From NCBI GenBank assembly GCA_965228775.1, contig OZ245840.1:3968001-4032000 (forward strand): a stretch of DNA of 64,000 nucleotides. Direction: 5' to 3'. The stretch's first letter is position 1. The number at the start of each line of letters is the position of its first letter. The stretch is from JANQMY01 sp965228775. GTDB taxonomy: Bacteria; Pseudomonadota; Alphaproteobacteria; JANQMY01. This document shows positions 45,207 through 54,240 of this stretch, piece by piece. The notes below the pieces were generated by a model, which made no database searches, was not told the DNA's origin, and saw only the letters and a program-made list of their open reading frames with translations. The position numbers and the translations under genes were made by a program.

Positions 45207-45283
45207 TGGCGACCCCGGGAGGATTCGAACCTCCGACCCTCAGATTAGGAATCTGATGCTCTATCCTGCTGAGCTACGGGGCC
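45207..45283 (-). tRNA. tRNA-Arg (anticodon CCT)
   Basis: A 77-base cloverleaf including an encoded CCA end. The acceptor stem is GGCCCCG/CGGGGTC, the D-arm is GCTCAGCAGGATAGAGC, the anticodon stem TCAGA/TCTGA encloses loop TTCCTAA with anticodon CCT, and the T-arm is GGAGGTTCGAATCCTCC. It reads AGG codons. Its 3' end faces the catabolic region, the side on which tRNA-targeting elements insert. Confidence 0.96.
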
Positions 45284-45354
45284 TCTTGATTGACACGTCT
45301 CTATAGCAGGATTGACGGTGAACGCACAGCATCAGAGTGGATGAAGAAAAAGGG

Positions 45355-46029
45355 CTATTGGCGCCCAAAAACCGATTTGAACCGCTGCCATAGAGATCGG
45401 CGGGGCAACAGATCCAGATAAGGATGGATCTCGTCTTCGGTCGGTTCGCCCACATCTTCAGGACTTGCACTCCATTCATGCTGAAAGGGTGCTTTTTTGG
45501 CTGGCCGCAGCCGCCAGGCTTTCAAATAGTAATGCAGAAACTGTCGGAGTAACTGGATCGCAGCCAAATAGTCCACACTTTGCTTGTGTCGGCGGTCGCG
45601 ATAGACCTCAAACAAATGGATGCCCCCGCCAACAAGCAGGCCACTTTGTACCCGAGAATCTTGCATCAGGAATGCCAAGAAAAACGACAGCTCTTCGAGA
45701 AAAGCTAGACCGCTCTGAAAGGCGTTGTCATCGCCCAAAAGCCAGGAGAGAGCGGAAATGGCTACGCTCGATAAGAAAACAAGAAAACCAATCCCCAACG
45801 GTAACACGATATAGCTGTAAAGAGCTCGCCTAAGGCCCCATTTGCGAGCGTCCCGGACCATCCTGAGGACAAGCCAGCCAATGAACGCGCCTGCGGCAAT
45901 GAAAAGACCATGACCAAGCAAAAAGCCTGAAAGAGGGTCGGGAAGAACGAAAATCAACAGCAAGCCAAGACCGGCAAGCCAATAAACAAATTGGCCACTG
46001 AGCACAAAATTTGCGAGCCACTGACGCAT
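45355..46029 (-). CDS. Membrane protein of unknown function
   Basis: 224 residues with about four hydrophobic segments in the first 125 residues (for example FVYWLAGLGLLLIFVLP, FIAAGAFIGWLVL, IVLPLGIGFLVFLSSVAI) and a hydrophilic basic C-terminal 90 residues (HKQSVDYLAAIQLLRQFLHYY, then KAPFQHEW). I do not recognise the family. It is 71 bases beyond the tRNA gene on the same strand and follows another unknown membrane protein, suggesting a two-gene unit. Confidence 0.65.
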   Translation of the reverse strand: MRQWLANFVLSGQFVYWLAGLGLLLIFVLPDPLSGFLLGHGLFIAAGAFIGWLVLRMVRDARKWGLRRALYSYIVLPLGIGFLVFLSSVAISALSWLLGDDNAFQSGLAFLEELSFFLAFLMQDSRVQSGLLVGGGIHLFEVYRDRRHKQSVDYLAAIQLLRQFLHYYLKAWRLRPAKKAPFQHEWSASPEDVGEPTEDEIHPYLDLLPRRSLWQRFKSVFGRQ

Positions 46030-46132
46030 GTTTCGCCGTTCAAATTAGGTTTTGCGAATACCCCTTCGATCGGCCCAATGCCCCCAGCATCAAGCCAACT
46101 TTAATATCCTACTCCCATTCCAGGCGGGATTG

Positions 46133-46693
46133 TCAAAGGTTAGATGACATTTTAAGGCGGCGGCGAATGGCGCCAAGGCGAAGGCCAAAAAAGACCATGC
46201 CGAAAAAACCACCAGCCAGTGCGAGAGGGGCGCTCGCAGACACGTAAAATGGATTGAACGCATCAAGAATAATGTGAAAGTAGGGTTTGGCGCCGGTCGC
46301 GATACGATACAAATACGGAAGAAAGAAGCCTGAAAGCGTTCCTCCAACGATATAGGCGCGTGCCGCGAGGCCAACGCTGACGCCTTCCATCCTCAACCCG
46401 ATCCCGAGCACGAGCATGGCCAATGCCAATGTGAAGTTTCTAAGAACCCAGTCGAGCAAAAAAAGCTGTTTGTGGTCGGGGTCGATGGCCAACCGCCAAA
46501 CGGACAAGCCTTCCCGGCTCAGGAAATAGATTCTCTGGTCGACTGTCGTGTCAACCAGTAGGTCACGGACGGGAGTGCCTGGCTCGGTCAGAACAAAGAC
46601 TGCGCCCAAGGAAGACATGGCGATGAGCGTTGCGCTCGCAGCGATAGCCAGCGAGCGTACCCAGCTCGTTACCTCTCCAATAGTTCGATACAT
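46133..46693 (-). CDS. Membrane protein of unknown function
   Basis: 186 residues with an N-terminal membrane anchor (SLAIAASATLIAMSSLGAVF), an extracytoplasmic loop of about 55 residues and three further hydrophobic segments (LALAMLVLGIGLRM, YIVGGTLSGFFLPY, APLALAGGFFGMVFFGL). No family recognised. It lies about 100 bases before the membrane protein at 45355 on the same strand; the two may act together. Confidence 0.62.
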   Translation of the reverse strand: MYRTIGEVTSWVRSLAIAASATLIAMSSLGAVFVLTEPGTPVRDLLVDTTVDQRIYFLSREGLSVWRLAIDPDHKQLFLLDWVLRNFTLALAMLVLGIGLRMEGVSVGLAARAYIVGGTLSGFFLPYLYRIATGAKPYFHIILDAFNPFYVSASAPLALAGGFFGMVFFGLRLGAIRRRLKMSSNL

Positions 46694-46818
46694 GCCCCCG
46701 CAAACCCTATTTTACGACCCGCTCGTCTCCGCGTCCCATCTTTGCTCTGTATGCAGATGGAGTTGGACTTGGCCCCTTCCCAGTTTAACCATTCTATGGT
46801 GACGCATTCAAATCCAAT

Positions 46819-46888
46819 AGCGTTTCCAGGTGAAGTGCCAAGATCCGACATTGGCGGTTCACCGCCCAAGGCTTTTGGCGGAAACGCT
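46819..46888. repeat. Palindromic intergenic repeat, copy 2 (three-arm fold)
   Basis: Outer arms AGCGTTTCC (46819-46827) and GGAAACGCT (46880-46888) pair perfectly. Between them one hairpin uses GGTGAA/TTCACC and GCCAA/TTGGC, and a second uses GCCCAAGG/CTTTTGGC, so the element can fold as a three-way junction. Its first 23 bases are the reverse complement of 16304-16326 in copy 1. Confidence 0.65.
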
Positions 46889-46904
46889 TTAAAACACAGA
46901 CTTG

Positions 46905-46941
46905 GGGCACTTTTGCGCTTCTATGAAAACCAAAAGTGCCC
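46905..46941. terminator. Hairpin downstream of cupin gene
   Basis: GGGCACTTTTG (46905-46915) and CAAAAGTGCCC (46931-46941) form an 11-bp perfect stem with a 15-base loop, 28 bases after the cupin stop on the minus strand. There is no strong T run, so termination is likely but not certain. Confidence 0.5.
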
Positions 46942-46968
46942 GAGAGGCCAGTCACGATAATATATGCC

Positions 46969-47340
46969 TTATTCAAGAGCCGTGTAGCTTTCCGGCGTAA
47001 ATCTCGGTGTGCAGACGCAATAGATGACAAAATCCTCGTCCCCGATATTTGTGCATCTTTGTGAGATGTGAGCAGGTATCCGCACGCAATCCCCTGGCCC
47101 GATTTCGAAAGGAGGCTTGTTGCCAACCTCCATCAGGGCGCTGCCGGATTTGACCACATAGCGTTCATCGACAGAAAGGCTGTGCAGTTGGGTGGTAACG
47201 CCCGGTTGAACACGTCCGACTGCAACTGATACCTCCGGTTCTTCCGGATGATTGAGGAGCTCGGTCATAAAGACCCGCTCATCTGTCCAGAATTCTTCTT
47301 CCACTGGCGGGCGAAATTTTTCCATCGACGGATAATCCAT
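46969..47340 (-). CDS. Small cupin-domain protein
   Basis: 123 residues forming one cupin barrel: VQPGVTTQLHSLSVDERYVV is the first motif, with a metal-type His and Glu, and GPGDCVRIPAHISQRCTN the second. Such proteins may bind a metal and act as isomerases, dioxygenases or sugar-binding regulators; nothing here fixes the role. Single-gene unit divergent from the YtoQ gene. Confidence 0.78.
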   Translation of the reverse strand: MDYPSMEKFRPPVEEEFWTDERVFMTELLNHPEEPEVSVAVGRVQPGVTTQLHSLSVDERYVVKSGSALMEVGNKPPFEIGPGDCVRIPAHISQRCTNIGDEDFVIYCVCTPRFTPESYTALE

Positions 47341-47457
47341 ATGGGTTGCTGGGCTGGCGGAGGGTAGGGCGCAGCGTTAGGAAGTGTCAATCAGGGCTTG
47401 TTTTAGACAAACAATTGTGGGACCAGGGCTCAGATATATTCAGTTGTGGAGGCAGAA

Positions 47458-47919
47458 ATGGAAAAGCGCTGGAACGTTTATTTGTCCGGAGAAATTCATA
47501 CGGATTGGCGCGAAGAGATTGCCAATGGTGCAAATGCGCGCGATCTTCCCGTGGATTTCTCAAGCCCGGTAACGGACCACGCGTCAAGCGATGATTGTGG
47601 CGCGCACATTCTTGGCGAGGAAGAGAGCTCCTTCTGGCGCGATCATAAGGGGGCAAAGGTCAATGCCATCCGTACACGGACACTTATCGAGCGCGCCGAT
47701 ATTGTCGTGGTGCGATTTGGGGATAAGTACAAGCAGTGGAATGCTGCCTTTGATGCGGGATATGCATCGGCTTTGGGCAAGTCCCTGATCGTGCAACATG
47801 CGCCCGATCTGACACACCCGTTAAAGGAAGTAGATGGTGCCGCATTGGCGGTTGCTGAGTCGCCGGCGCAAGTGGTTGATCTGCTCGATTATGTCATCAA
47901 AGGTCGTCTCGACCGCTAA
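47458..47919 (+). CDS. YtoQ family protein
   Basis: 153 residues from ATG 47458, which has GGAGG at 47448-47452 (a GTG at 47446 would overlap that site). WNVYLSGEIHTDWREEI, GAHILGEEESSFWRDHKGAKVNAIRTR and VRFGDKYKQWNAAFDAGYA match the YtoQ family (TIGR03646), a nucleoside 2-deoxyribosyltransferase-like fold of unknown function. Monocistronic. Confidence 0.82.
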   Translation: MEKRWNVYLSGEIHTDWREEIANGANARDLPVDFSSPVTDHASSDDCGAHILGEEESSFWRDHKGAKVNAIRTRTLIERADIVVVRFGDKYKQWNAAFDAGYASALGKSLIVQHAPDLTHPLKEVDGAALAVAESPAQVVDLLDYVIKGRLDR

Positions 47920-47976
47920 GGCCCAGAAATCGGCGGAAGAGCCTTTCTCCATAAAACTCCAGCTTATCTGCCGAAT

Positions 47977-48010
47977 GCGCACACCGTGCGCGTGCGGCGC
48001 ACACTGTGCG
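47977..48010. promoter_or_regulatory. Tandem palindromes, probable operator pair
   Basis: GCGCACACCGTGCGC at 47977-47991 and CGCACACTGTGCG at 47998-48010 are each inverted repeats and are set 20 bases (two turns) apart. They lie just upstream of a TTGACA box and the small gene at 48148, so they probably bind a regulator cooperatively. Confidence 0.5.
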
Positions 48011-48031
48011 GCACGTATAGAGTGCATAGTG

Positions 48032-48060
48032 TTGACATGCCTGTCGTTTAAAGAGAATCT
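48032..48060 (+). promoter_or_regulatory. Candidate sigma-70 promoter for the 37-codon gene
   Basis: TTGACA at 48032-48037 with, after 17 bases, GAATCT at 48055-48060. The -35 is perfect and the -10 is weak. It lies 88 bases before the small gene start and just downstream of the paired palindromes. Confidence 0.45.
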
Positions 48061-48147
48061 ACCTCTAGTATGACAGTTATGTGACAAAATGCGTGAAGGC
48101 CCATTCCCTTAAGGACCGCGTAACACGCGCAGCTGGAGGAAAAGCTG

Positions 48148-48261
48148 ATGAGCCGATTTATGTTTGTATTCCGTTATGCCTTTGCAAAGGGCAAACAGAA
48201 ATCTTGGGTACGCCGGGTCATTGAATCCCGTCGTAGCCGGAAGCAAACACAGGCTGAGTAA
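48148..48261 (+). CDS. Small basic protein, 37 residues, unknown
   Basis: ATG 48148 follows a strong GGAGG site (48135-48139) and opens 37 codons ending TAA at 48259. The product begins MSRFMFVFRYAFAKGKQK and has a hydrophobic/aromatic start and an Arg/Lys-rich second half (VRRVIESRRSRK), which could form an amphipathic helix at a membrane or on RNA. No family recognised. It has its own upstream operator and promoter candidates and a hairpin immediately after the stop, so it looks like an independent gene. Confidence 0.55.
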   Translation: MSRFMFVFRYAFAKGKQKSWVRRVIESRRSRKQTQAE

Positions 48262-48281
48262 ATAGGGATTCTTCCCTATTT
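48260..48281 (+). terminator. Hairpin after the 37-codon gene
   Basis: AAATAGGGA and TCCCTATTT form a perfect 9-bp stem with loop TTCT, starting in the TAA stop codon; TTTCTCT follows. Probably a modest terminator that may also serve the convergent Rieske gene. Confidence 0.5.
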
Positions 48282-48318
48282 CTCTGACTGATTGACACAG
48301 TGGCGGTAGCCGGAGGTA

Positions 48319-49515
48319 TTACTCCGCTGCCGCCATTGTCTTTTGGGAAAATAGATCGTTGAGCTGGTCGTCATCGGTCGCGATGATATCCTTGACCCAG
48401 CCATGGAACTTTTGACCGCCGCCTTCATTCCGGCCAAACAACACATGATCTTTTGCACCGGTACGCAGAGCCTTCTGCTGTTTTAAGCCCGTTGCGTAAT
48501 CTTCTTCCTGAACCACATATTTGAGGAACTCAAACTGTTCCTTGGCCATGGCCTTTTGCTCTTCCGTCGGTGCGTCTTCCAGCACATAGTTCTGAACCGT
48601 GAAGGACTCTTCCGGCGTCTTGCCGGGGAACAATTGAGAAATCATCACACCGCGTCCGCCATTGTCGAAAGATGCGATGGAGACGTGTGGGAAGATCGTC
48701 CAAACGCCGGTCATCATAAGCTCTGTAGGCCAATCTTTTTCCGGCTTGTCCTCTAGGGCAATCATGGATTTATCAGGAGATGTCACGCGTTGGTGCGGCC
48801 CCCAATCGTAATACAAAGTTTGATTTGGGAAGTCCGGACCAAACGTGTTTTTGTGCAACACCGGCAGGTGATACAGGTCCAGATAGCCATCATAGGCAAT
48901 CTTCCAATTCGGTCCGGGCAGCGTCCGGTCATCGAAATGATGCCAATTCTCAAAGCCAAAATGGCCTAGCAAACCGTCATAACCAGACAAAAACGTATCG
49001 ATGTCCAAGGTGGATTTCGGATTCAGAATGACCCAAATCAATCCGGCCCGTTCAGCGACTGGTAAAGGTGTGAGGCCGTAGCAGGACTTATCGATCTCAC
49101 CGAATTCATCCTTGGACAGAATACCTACAAGGTCACCCGATTGATTGTAAGACCATGCATGGTAGGGGCAGATAAACCTCTTTGTGTTGCCTTTCCCTGG
49201 TTCCATGATGACGGCGCCCCGGTGGCTGCACATATTGACAAAGGCTTGGATTTGCCCGTCAGCGTTCCGGTTGATCAGTACAGGGACGCCTGCTGCCTCA
49301 AGGGATTTATAGTCGCCTGGATTGGGTAGCTCACATGTCATCGCAAGCATCAGCGGCATGCGGCGGAAAATGCGATCCATTTCTTGCTGCCAACGATCTT
49401 CCCGGTAGTAGTCATCGGCCGGTATCTGCATGACTGAGTCGGCTTGCTCAATCGTTCCTTCCTTGGCGTGTGCAATGTTATGCTTCGCCATATCGATCAA
49501 CTGGGCTCTGGACAT
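48319..49515 (-). CDS. Rieske-type aromatic-ring-hydroxylating oxygenase alpha subunit
   Basis: 398 residues. The Rieske [2Fe-2S] motif is C96-S-H98-x17-C116-P-Y-H119. The catalytic domain shows YLDLYHLPVLH, giving Asp213 and the iron ligands His216 and His221. GGGAG precedes ATG 49515. The beta subunit, ferredoxin and reductase are not adjacent, so it may be a homomeric oxygenase or demethylase-type enzyme using partners elsewhere. It lies beyond the tRNA gene, next to secA, and so may not belong to the catabolic island. Confidence 0.9.
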   Translation of the reverse strand: MSRAQLIDMAKHNIAHAKEGTIEQADSVMQIPADDYYREDRWQQEMDRIFRRMPLMLAMTCELPNPGDYKSLEAAGVPVLINRNADGQIQAFVNMCSHRGAVIMEPGKGNTKRFICPYHAWSYNQSGDLVGILSKDEFGEIDKSCYGLTPLPVAERAGLIWVILNPKSTLDIDTFLSGYDGLLGHFGFENWHHFDDRTLPGPNWKIAYDGYLDLYHLPVLHKNTFGPDFPNQTLYYDWGPHQRVTSPDKSMIALEDKPEKDWPTELMMTGVWTIFPHVSIASFDNGGRGVMISQLFPGKTPEESFTVQNYVLEDAPTEEQKAMAKEQFEFLKYVVQEEDYATGLKQQKALRTGAKDHVLFGRNEGGGQKFHGWVKDIIATDDDQLNDLFSQKTMAAAE

Positions 49516-49697
49516 CTTCGCTCCCTTTCCATGTTGGCCGCGATTTTAGCGTGCATGGGTCCGCTTCACCAACGCAAAACGGACGGGATGCGTTATTTTG
49601 CAGCCAACACGCCTGTGTTCTGGTGAAATTTTGCAGAGAGCTGGAGAAAGGTTGCTAAATTGAGCTTTTGATCAGTGTGGCAATCAAATTTCAAATT

Positions 49698-52429
49698 TTA
49701 TGCGACCGCACCGTGGCAATGTTTGTATTTCTTGCCTGACCCGCAGGGGCACAACGCATTTCGCGAGACTTTGCCCCAGGTTTCCGGTCTGGTGGGGTCA
49801 ATGCCCGCGCTGGACGGCGCGCGGCTGAGGACTGTGGTTTGTCCCGCCGCTTCTTCTTCAGCCATCTCGTTCTCGCCGGTCTGCGGATCTGCATGTTCTT
49901 CATGCATCTCACGCACTGGCACATCCTCGATCAGCGGTGCTTCATCTGCCGGAATAGGCTGAATGCCCATCAGCTGACGCGTCACATCCTGGCGAAGCCG
50001 GTTCAGAAGGCTTTCGAATAATGAGAAGGCTTCTGTCTTGTATTCGTTCAACGGATCCCGCTGCCCGTAGCCGCGCAGACCGATGGTTTGGCGCAGATGG
50101 TCCAGGTGCAGCAGATGTTCGCGCCAATGATGGTCGACCGTTTGAAGAAGAATACTTTTTTCTACTTGGCGCAGAAGATCAGACGAAATTTGCGCTGCTT
50201 TTTCAGCCATATGCTTGTCGGCATGTTCGTAGAGCCGGCTTCTGATCTCTTCGTCGGCAATGCCTTCTTCCGCAGCCCAGTCTTTTATGGAACGTCAAGC
50301 GATAAGCTGGTGCGGACCTCTTCCTCTAGACCTTCTACATCCCATTGTTCCGGGTACGCCCGTTCAGGAATGTGGTTCGCGACAATGTCGTCAATGAGCT
50401 GATGGCGCATGTCGGAAATGGTTTCACTCAAATCCTCTTCGCTCATCAGTTCGATGCGCTGTTCGAAGATCGCTTTACGCTGATCGTTCATCACATTGTC
50501 GAACTTGAGCAGGTTTTTTCTCACATCGAAGTTACGCGCTTCGACTTTTTGCTGTGCTTTCTCAAGCGCCTTGTTGATCCATGGGTGAACGATCGCCTCG
50601 CCCTTCTCAAGGCCAAGTCTTTGAAGCATGGCGTCCATGCGCTCGGACCCGAAAATACGCATCAGGTCGTCGTCCAGGCTCAAGAAAAACTTGGATGCGC
50701 CCGGGTCGCCTTGCCGGCCGGTACGGCCACGAAGCTGGTTGTCAATGCGGCGGCTTTCATGCCGCTCCGTGCCCACTACATAAAGGCCACCAGCCTCTAA
50801 GGCCTGGTCTTTGAGCTTCTGAACTTCAGCTGCAATGGCATCCGTCTTGCGCTGCCGTTCCGCGTCATCCTCAATGTCGATTGTTTCTTCGCGGATGCGC
50901 ATTTCCGCATTGCCGCCAAGCTGAATGTCGGTCCCGCGGCCCGCCATGTTCGTCGCGATGGTGACCGTACCCGGCACGCCTGCTTGTGCGACGATTTGAG
51001 CTTCTTGCTCGTGATAGCGTGCATTCAGGACGTTGTGCTTGATTTTCTTCTTACTCAGAAGTTCAGAAAGCAGCTCAGACTTTTCGATCGACACCGTGCC
51101 CACCAAGACAGGCTGCTTTCGTGTGTTGCACTCTTCAATGAGGTCGATGATTGCATCGTATTTTTCGTCCGCCGTTCGATACACCTCATCGTCATGGTCT
51201 AGGCGCTGGACAGGAACGTTGGTCGGCACTTCGACCACATGAAGCTTGTAGATGTCCTCGAATTCGGCGGCTTCCGTCGCCGCGGTGCCGGTCATGCCGG
51301 CGAGCTTGTCGTAAAGGCGGAAATAGTTTTGGAATGTGACCGATGCCAAGGTCTGGTTTTCCGGCTGGATGGAAACGCGCTCTTTCGCTTCCAGCGCCTG
51401 GTGTAAACCTTCCGAGTACCGACGGCCTTCCATCATGCGGCCGGTAAACTCGTCGATGATTACCACGCGACCGTTCTTGACGATGTAGTCCTTGTCTCTT
51501 GTGAACAGCTTGTGCGCGCGCAGGGCTTGGTTGACATGATGAACGACCGAAACGTTTTCGATCGCGTACAGATTTTCTCCTTGCAGCAGCTCGTTCTGAC
51601 GCAGGATTTCTTCAAGGTGTTCGTTGCCTTCTTCGGTCAGGGCCACTTGGCGCTGCTTTTCGTCGATTTCGTAGTCTTCTTCAGTCAGCTTTTCGACAAT
51701 GGCATCGACGGTAATGTAAAGGTTTGAATTGTCATCCGTGGGACCGGAAATAATCAGCGGTGTCCGTGCTTCATCCACGAGAATAGAATCGACCTCGTCC
51801 ACAATCGCGAAATTATGCCCGCGCTGGGTCATCGTGTTCAGGCTGTACTTCATATTGTCGCGCAGATAGTCGAACCCGAACTCGTTGTTCGTTCCATAGG
51901 TCACGTCAGACGCATAGGCGTCGCGGCGCTCCTCATCGGAAAGTCCATGAACGATGCAGCCGACTGTCAGGCCAAGGAACCGGTACACTTGGCCCATCCA
52001 GTCAGCGTCACGCTGGGCCAAATAGTCATTCACGGTGACCACGTGGACACCTTTGGAAGACAAAGCGTTCAGATAAACCGGCAGAGTTGCCACGAGGGTC
52101 TTACCCTCACCGGTTTTCATCTCCGCGATTTTGCCTTCGTGCAACACCATGCCACCCATGAGCTGCACATCGTAGTGCCGCTGACCGAGGGTCCGTTTTG
52201 CGGCTTCACGAACGGTTGCAAAAGCGTCTACGAGAATATCGTCGAGGGTTTCGCCATTGGTGAGGCGCTCACGGAATTCGCGTGTGCGGTCCCGCAATTG
52301 ATCGTCACTGAGCGCTTCCATATCCGGCTCAAGCGCATTGATGGCTTCCACCATCGGCGCTAGCGGTTTCAACTTCCGGTCATTCGCCGATCCAAATATC
52401 CGCCTCGCAATGGCGCCAATGCCTAACAT
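49698..52429 (-). pseudogene. secA: SecA preprotein translocase ATPase, split by one-base frameshift
   Basis: The main frame (52429-50285) encodes 714 residues: MLGIGAIARRIFGS, Walker A MKTGEGKTLVATLP, DEVDSILVDEA, GRGTDIQLGG and GRTGRQGDPG. It stops at TAA 50285-50287 in LSLDVP. The missing part continues in another frame from the same point as IKDWAAEEGIADEEIR and runs through the preprotein cross-linking/helical domain to the zinc-binding end CPCGSGKKYKHCHG at 49698. With one added base near 50288 the gene gives about 910 residues, normal for SecA. SecA is essential, so a deletion or read error in this sequence is likelier than a dead gene. Confidence 0.93.
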
Positions 52430-52666
52430 CGGCCAAAACCCTTCATTTTATTCATAAGAAACCAAGCCACGTTGGGGGAACATTTGTGCCTAAAAACGCG
52501 CCTTGGACAGATAAGCGGGGGGTCTCGGCTTGTCAACGACAGGTCTGCCCCCAGCACCCGCTTACTGAAGATGGTTGTCAATGTATACGGGACAGCTATA
52601 AACGGCCAATTAATCCTCACAAAGCGCCGAATTGCGCCCAACCCCTGCCGCAGGGACGTATCACCC

Positions 52667-54097
52667 ATGGCCAAAAAAAGCTCTTCTCAATCTGGATCCC
52701 AACAGTCTGGCGCCGGTCTGGGCGAAACGCTGCGCAATGCCTTTTTGAGGCGCGCCCAGTCCGCGTCCGCAGAGGGCGGGCAGAAGAGCGCCGCGGCCAA
52801 GAAACCTAAGAAAAAGAAAAAATCGGCCGCCACTAAGAAGCGGTCCAATAAGTCACCACTGGCGCCGAAATCCTTCCCGAAGATGCCACCATTAGAAGGT
52901 GTGGAATTCGCTACAACCGCTGCCGAGATCAAATATCGGGGGCGAGATGATTTGCTGGCAGTGCGTATGGCTCCAGGAACGACTGTTGCTGGCGTCTTTA
53001 CCACCTCTAAGACCGCGGCCGCACCCGTGGATTGGTGCCGTTCAAATCTGCTTGAGAAGGGCGCAAGCGCGTCTTCTGGCGGCACTGCTCGGCTTTTGGT
53101 GGTCAATTCCGGGAATGCGAATGCATTTACCGGCAAAGCGGGAATGGAGGCCGTTAAGAAAAGCGCAGCGGCGGGCGCCAAGCTTGTGAACAGTCCGCAA
53201 CGCGAGGTTTTCATCGCATCGACCGGTGTAATCGGCGAGCCCATGCCCGCCTACAAAGTCGTCCGGAAGCTGCCTGGCCTCATGCGTCAAACCAACAATT
53301 CTAATTGGAAAGCGGCGGCGTCGGCCATCATGACCACGGACACTTTCCCGAAAGGGGTCACGCGCACTGCAGAGATTGATGGTCAGAAGGTGACAATAAA
53401 TGGGATCGCCAAAGGTTCTGGCATGATTGCGCCTGATATGGCCACCATGCTGGCTTTCGTTTTTACGGACGCGGCAATTCCTCAAGATGTTTTGCAGACG
53501 CTCCTAATTCTGAGCGTTAGGGACTCCTTTAACGCGATCACTGTCGACAGCGATACGTCGACGAATGACACGGTGCTTCTCTTCGCAACGGGCAGAGGCG
53601 CCAAACATGACCCGATCACGCGTGCGGGCGACCGTCGGTTGAAGGATTTTCGCGACAAGCTTCAAGAAGTGATGACTGATCTTGCATGCCAGCTTGTACG
53701 AGACGGAGAGGGTGCCACAAAGTTTCTGACCATTCGTGTCGCCGGGGCGGCAAGTGCCAAGGCTGCCCGCGCCATCGCTTTCGCGGTCGCCAATTCCCCT
53801 CTCGTTAAAACGGCCGCCGCCGGCGAGGATCCCAATTGGGGGCGCATCGTCATGGCGGTCGGCAAGTCCGGCGAAGAAGCCGACCGGGACAAGCTCGAAA
53901 TCAAGATAGGAGGGCTGCCCGTGGCCGAGCGCGGAGAAGTACATCCCAAATACGATGAGGTTGCGACCGCGCAAAAGATGAAACAGCCGGAAATCGAGTT
54001 CGATATTGATGTAGGGGTCGGAACAGGCATGGCGACCGTTTGGACCTGTGATCTCACCCATGGCTATATCAGCATCAACGCAGACTATCGAAGCTAA
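52667..54097 (+). CDS. argJ: Glutamate N-acetyltransferase / amino-acid acetyltransferase ArgJ
   Basis: 476 residues from ATG 52667, preceded by AGGGA; a longer frame from 52472 lacks a site. SPLAPKSFPKMPPLEG starts the ArgJ fold at about residue 63; GSGMIAPDMATMLAF carries the autocleavage site before Thr260, the nucleophile; VDSDTSTNDTVLLF and EDPNWGRIVMAVGKSG follow. It transfers acetyl from N-acetylornithine to glutamate in the cyclic arginine pathway. About 60 extra N-terminal residues, rich in Lys, Ser and Ala, precede the fold. Divergent from secA. Confidence 0.93.
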   Translation: MAKKSSSQSGSQQSGAGLGETLRNAFLRRAQSASAEGGQKSAAAKKPKKKKKSAATKKRSNKSPLAPKSFPKMPPLEGVEFATTAAEIKYRGRDDLLAVRMAPGTTVAGVFTTSKTAAAPVDWCRSNLLEKGASASSGGTARLLVVNSGNANAFTGKAGMEAVKKSAAAGAKLVNSPQREVFIASTGVIGEPMPAYKVVRKLPGLMRQTNNSNWKAAASAIMTTDTFPKGVTRTAEIDGQKVTINGIAKGSGMIAPDMATMLAFVFTDAAIPQDVLQTLLILSVRDSFNAITVDSDTSTNDTVLLFATGRGAKHDPITRAGDRRLKDFRDKLQEVMTDLACQLVRDGEGATKFLTIRVAGAASAKAARAIAFAVANSPLVKTAAAGEDPNWGRIVMAVGKSGEEADRDKLEIKIGGLPVAERGEVHPKYDEVATAQKMKQPEIEFDIDVGVGTGMATVWTCDLTHGYISINADYRS

Positions 54098-54240
54098 GAG
54101 AGGCGCATAAGTGATCGCATTTGGCCAAGGTTCCTATGGGGGGATCGGAGAATTGATATGATTTTATTTACTTCCGACATTCTCCCTTTAGCAGCTGGCA
54201 ATAGTTTAACGGGTAGCCTTATGCGGTCTGGGAGCTGCTC

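Noticed and set aside
50276..50300. Programmed ribosomal frameshift in secA
   Set aside because: No slippery heptamer or obvious downstream structure; SecA is not known to use one. A sequence error is simpler.
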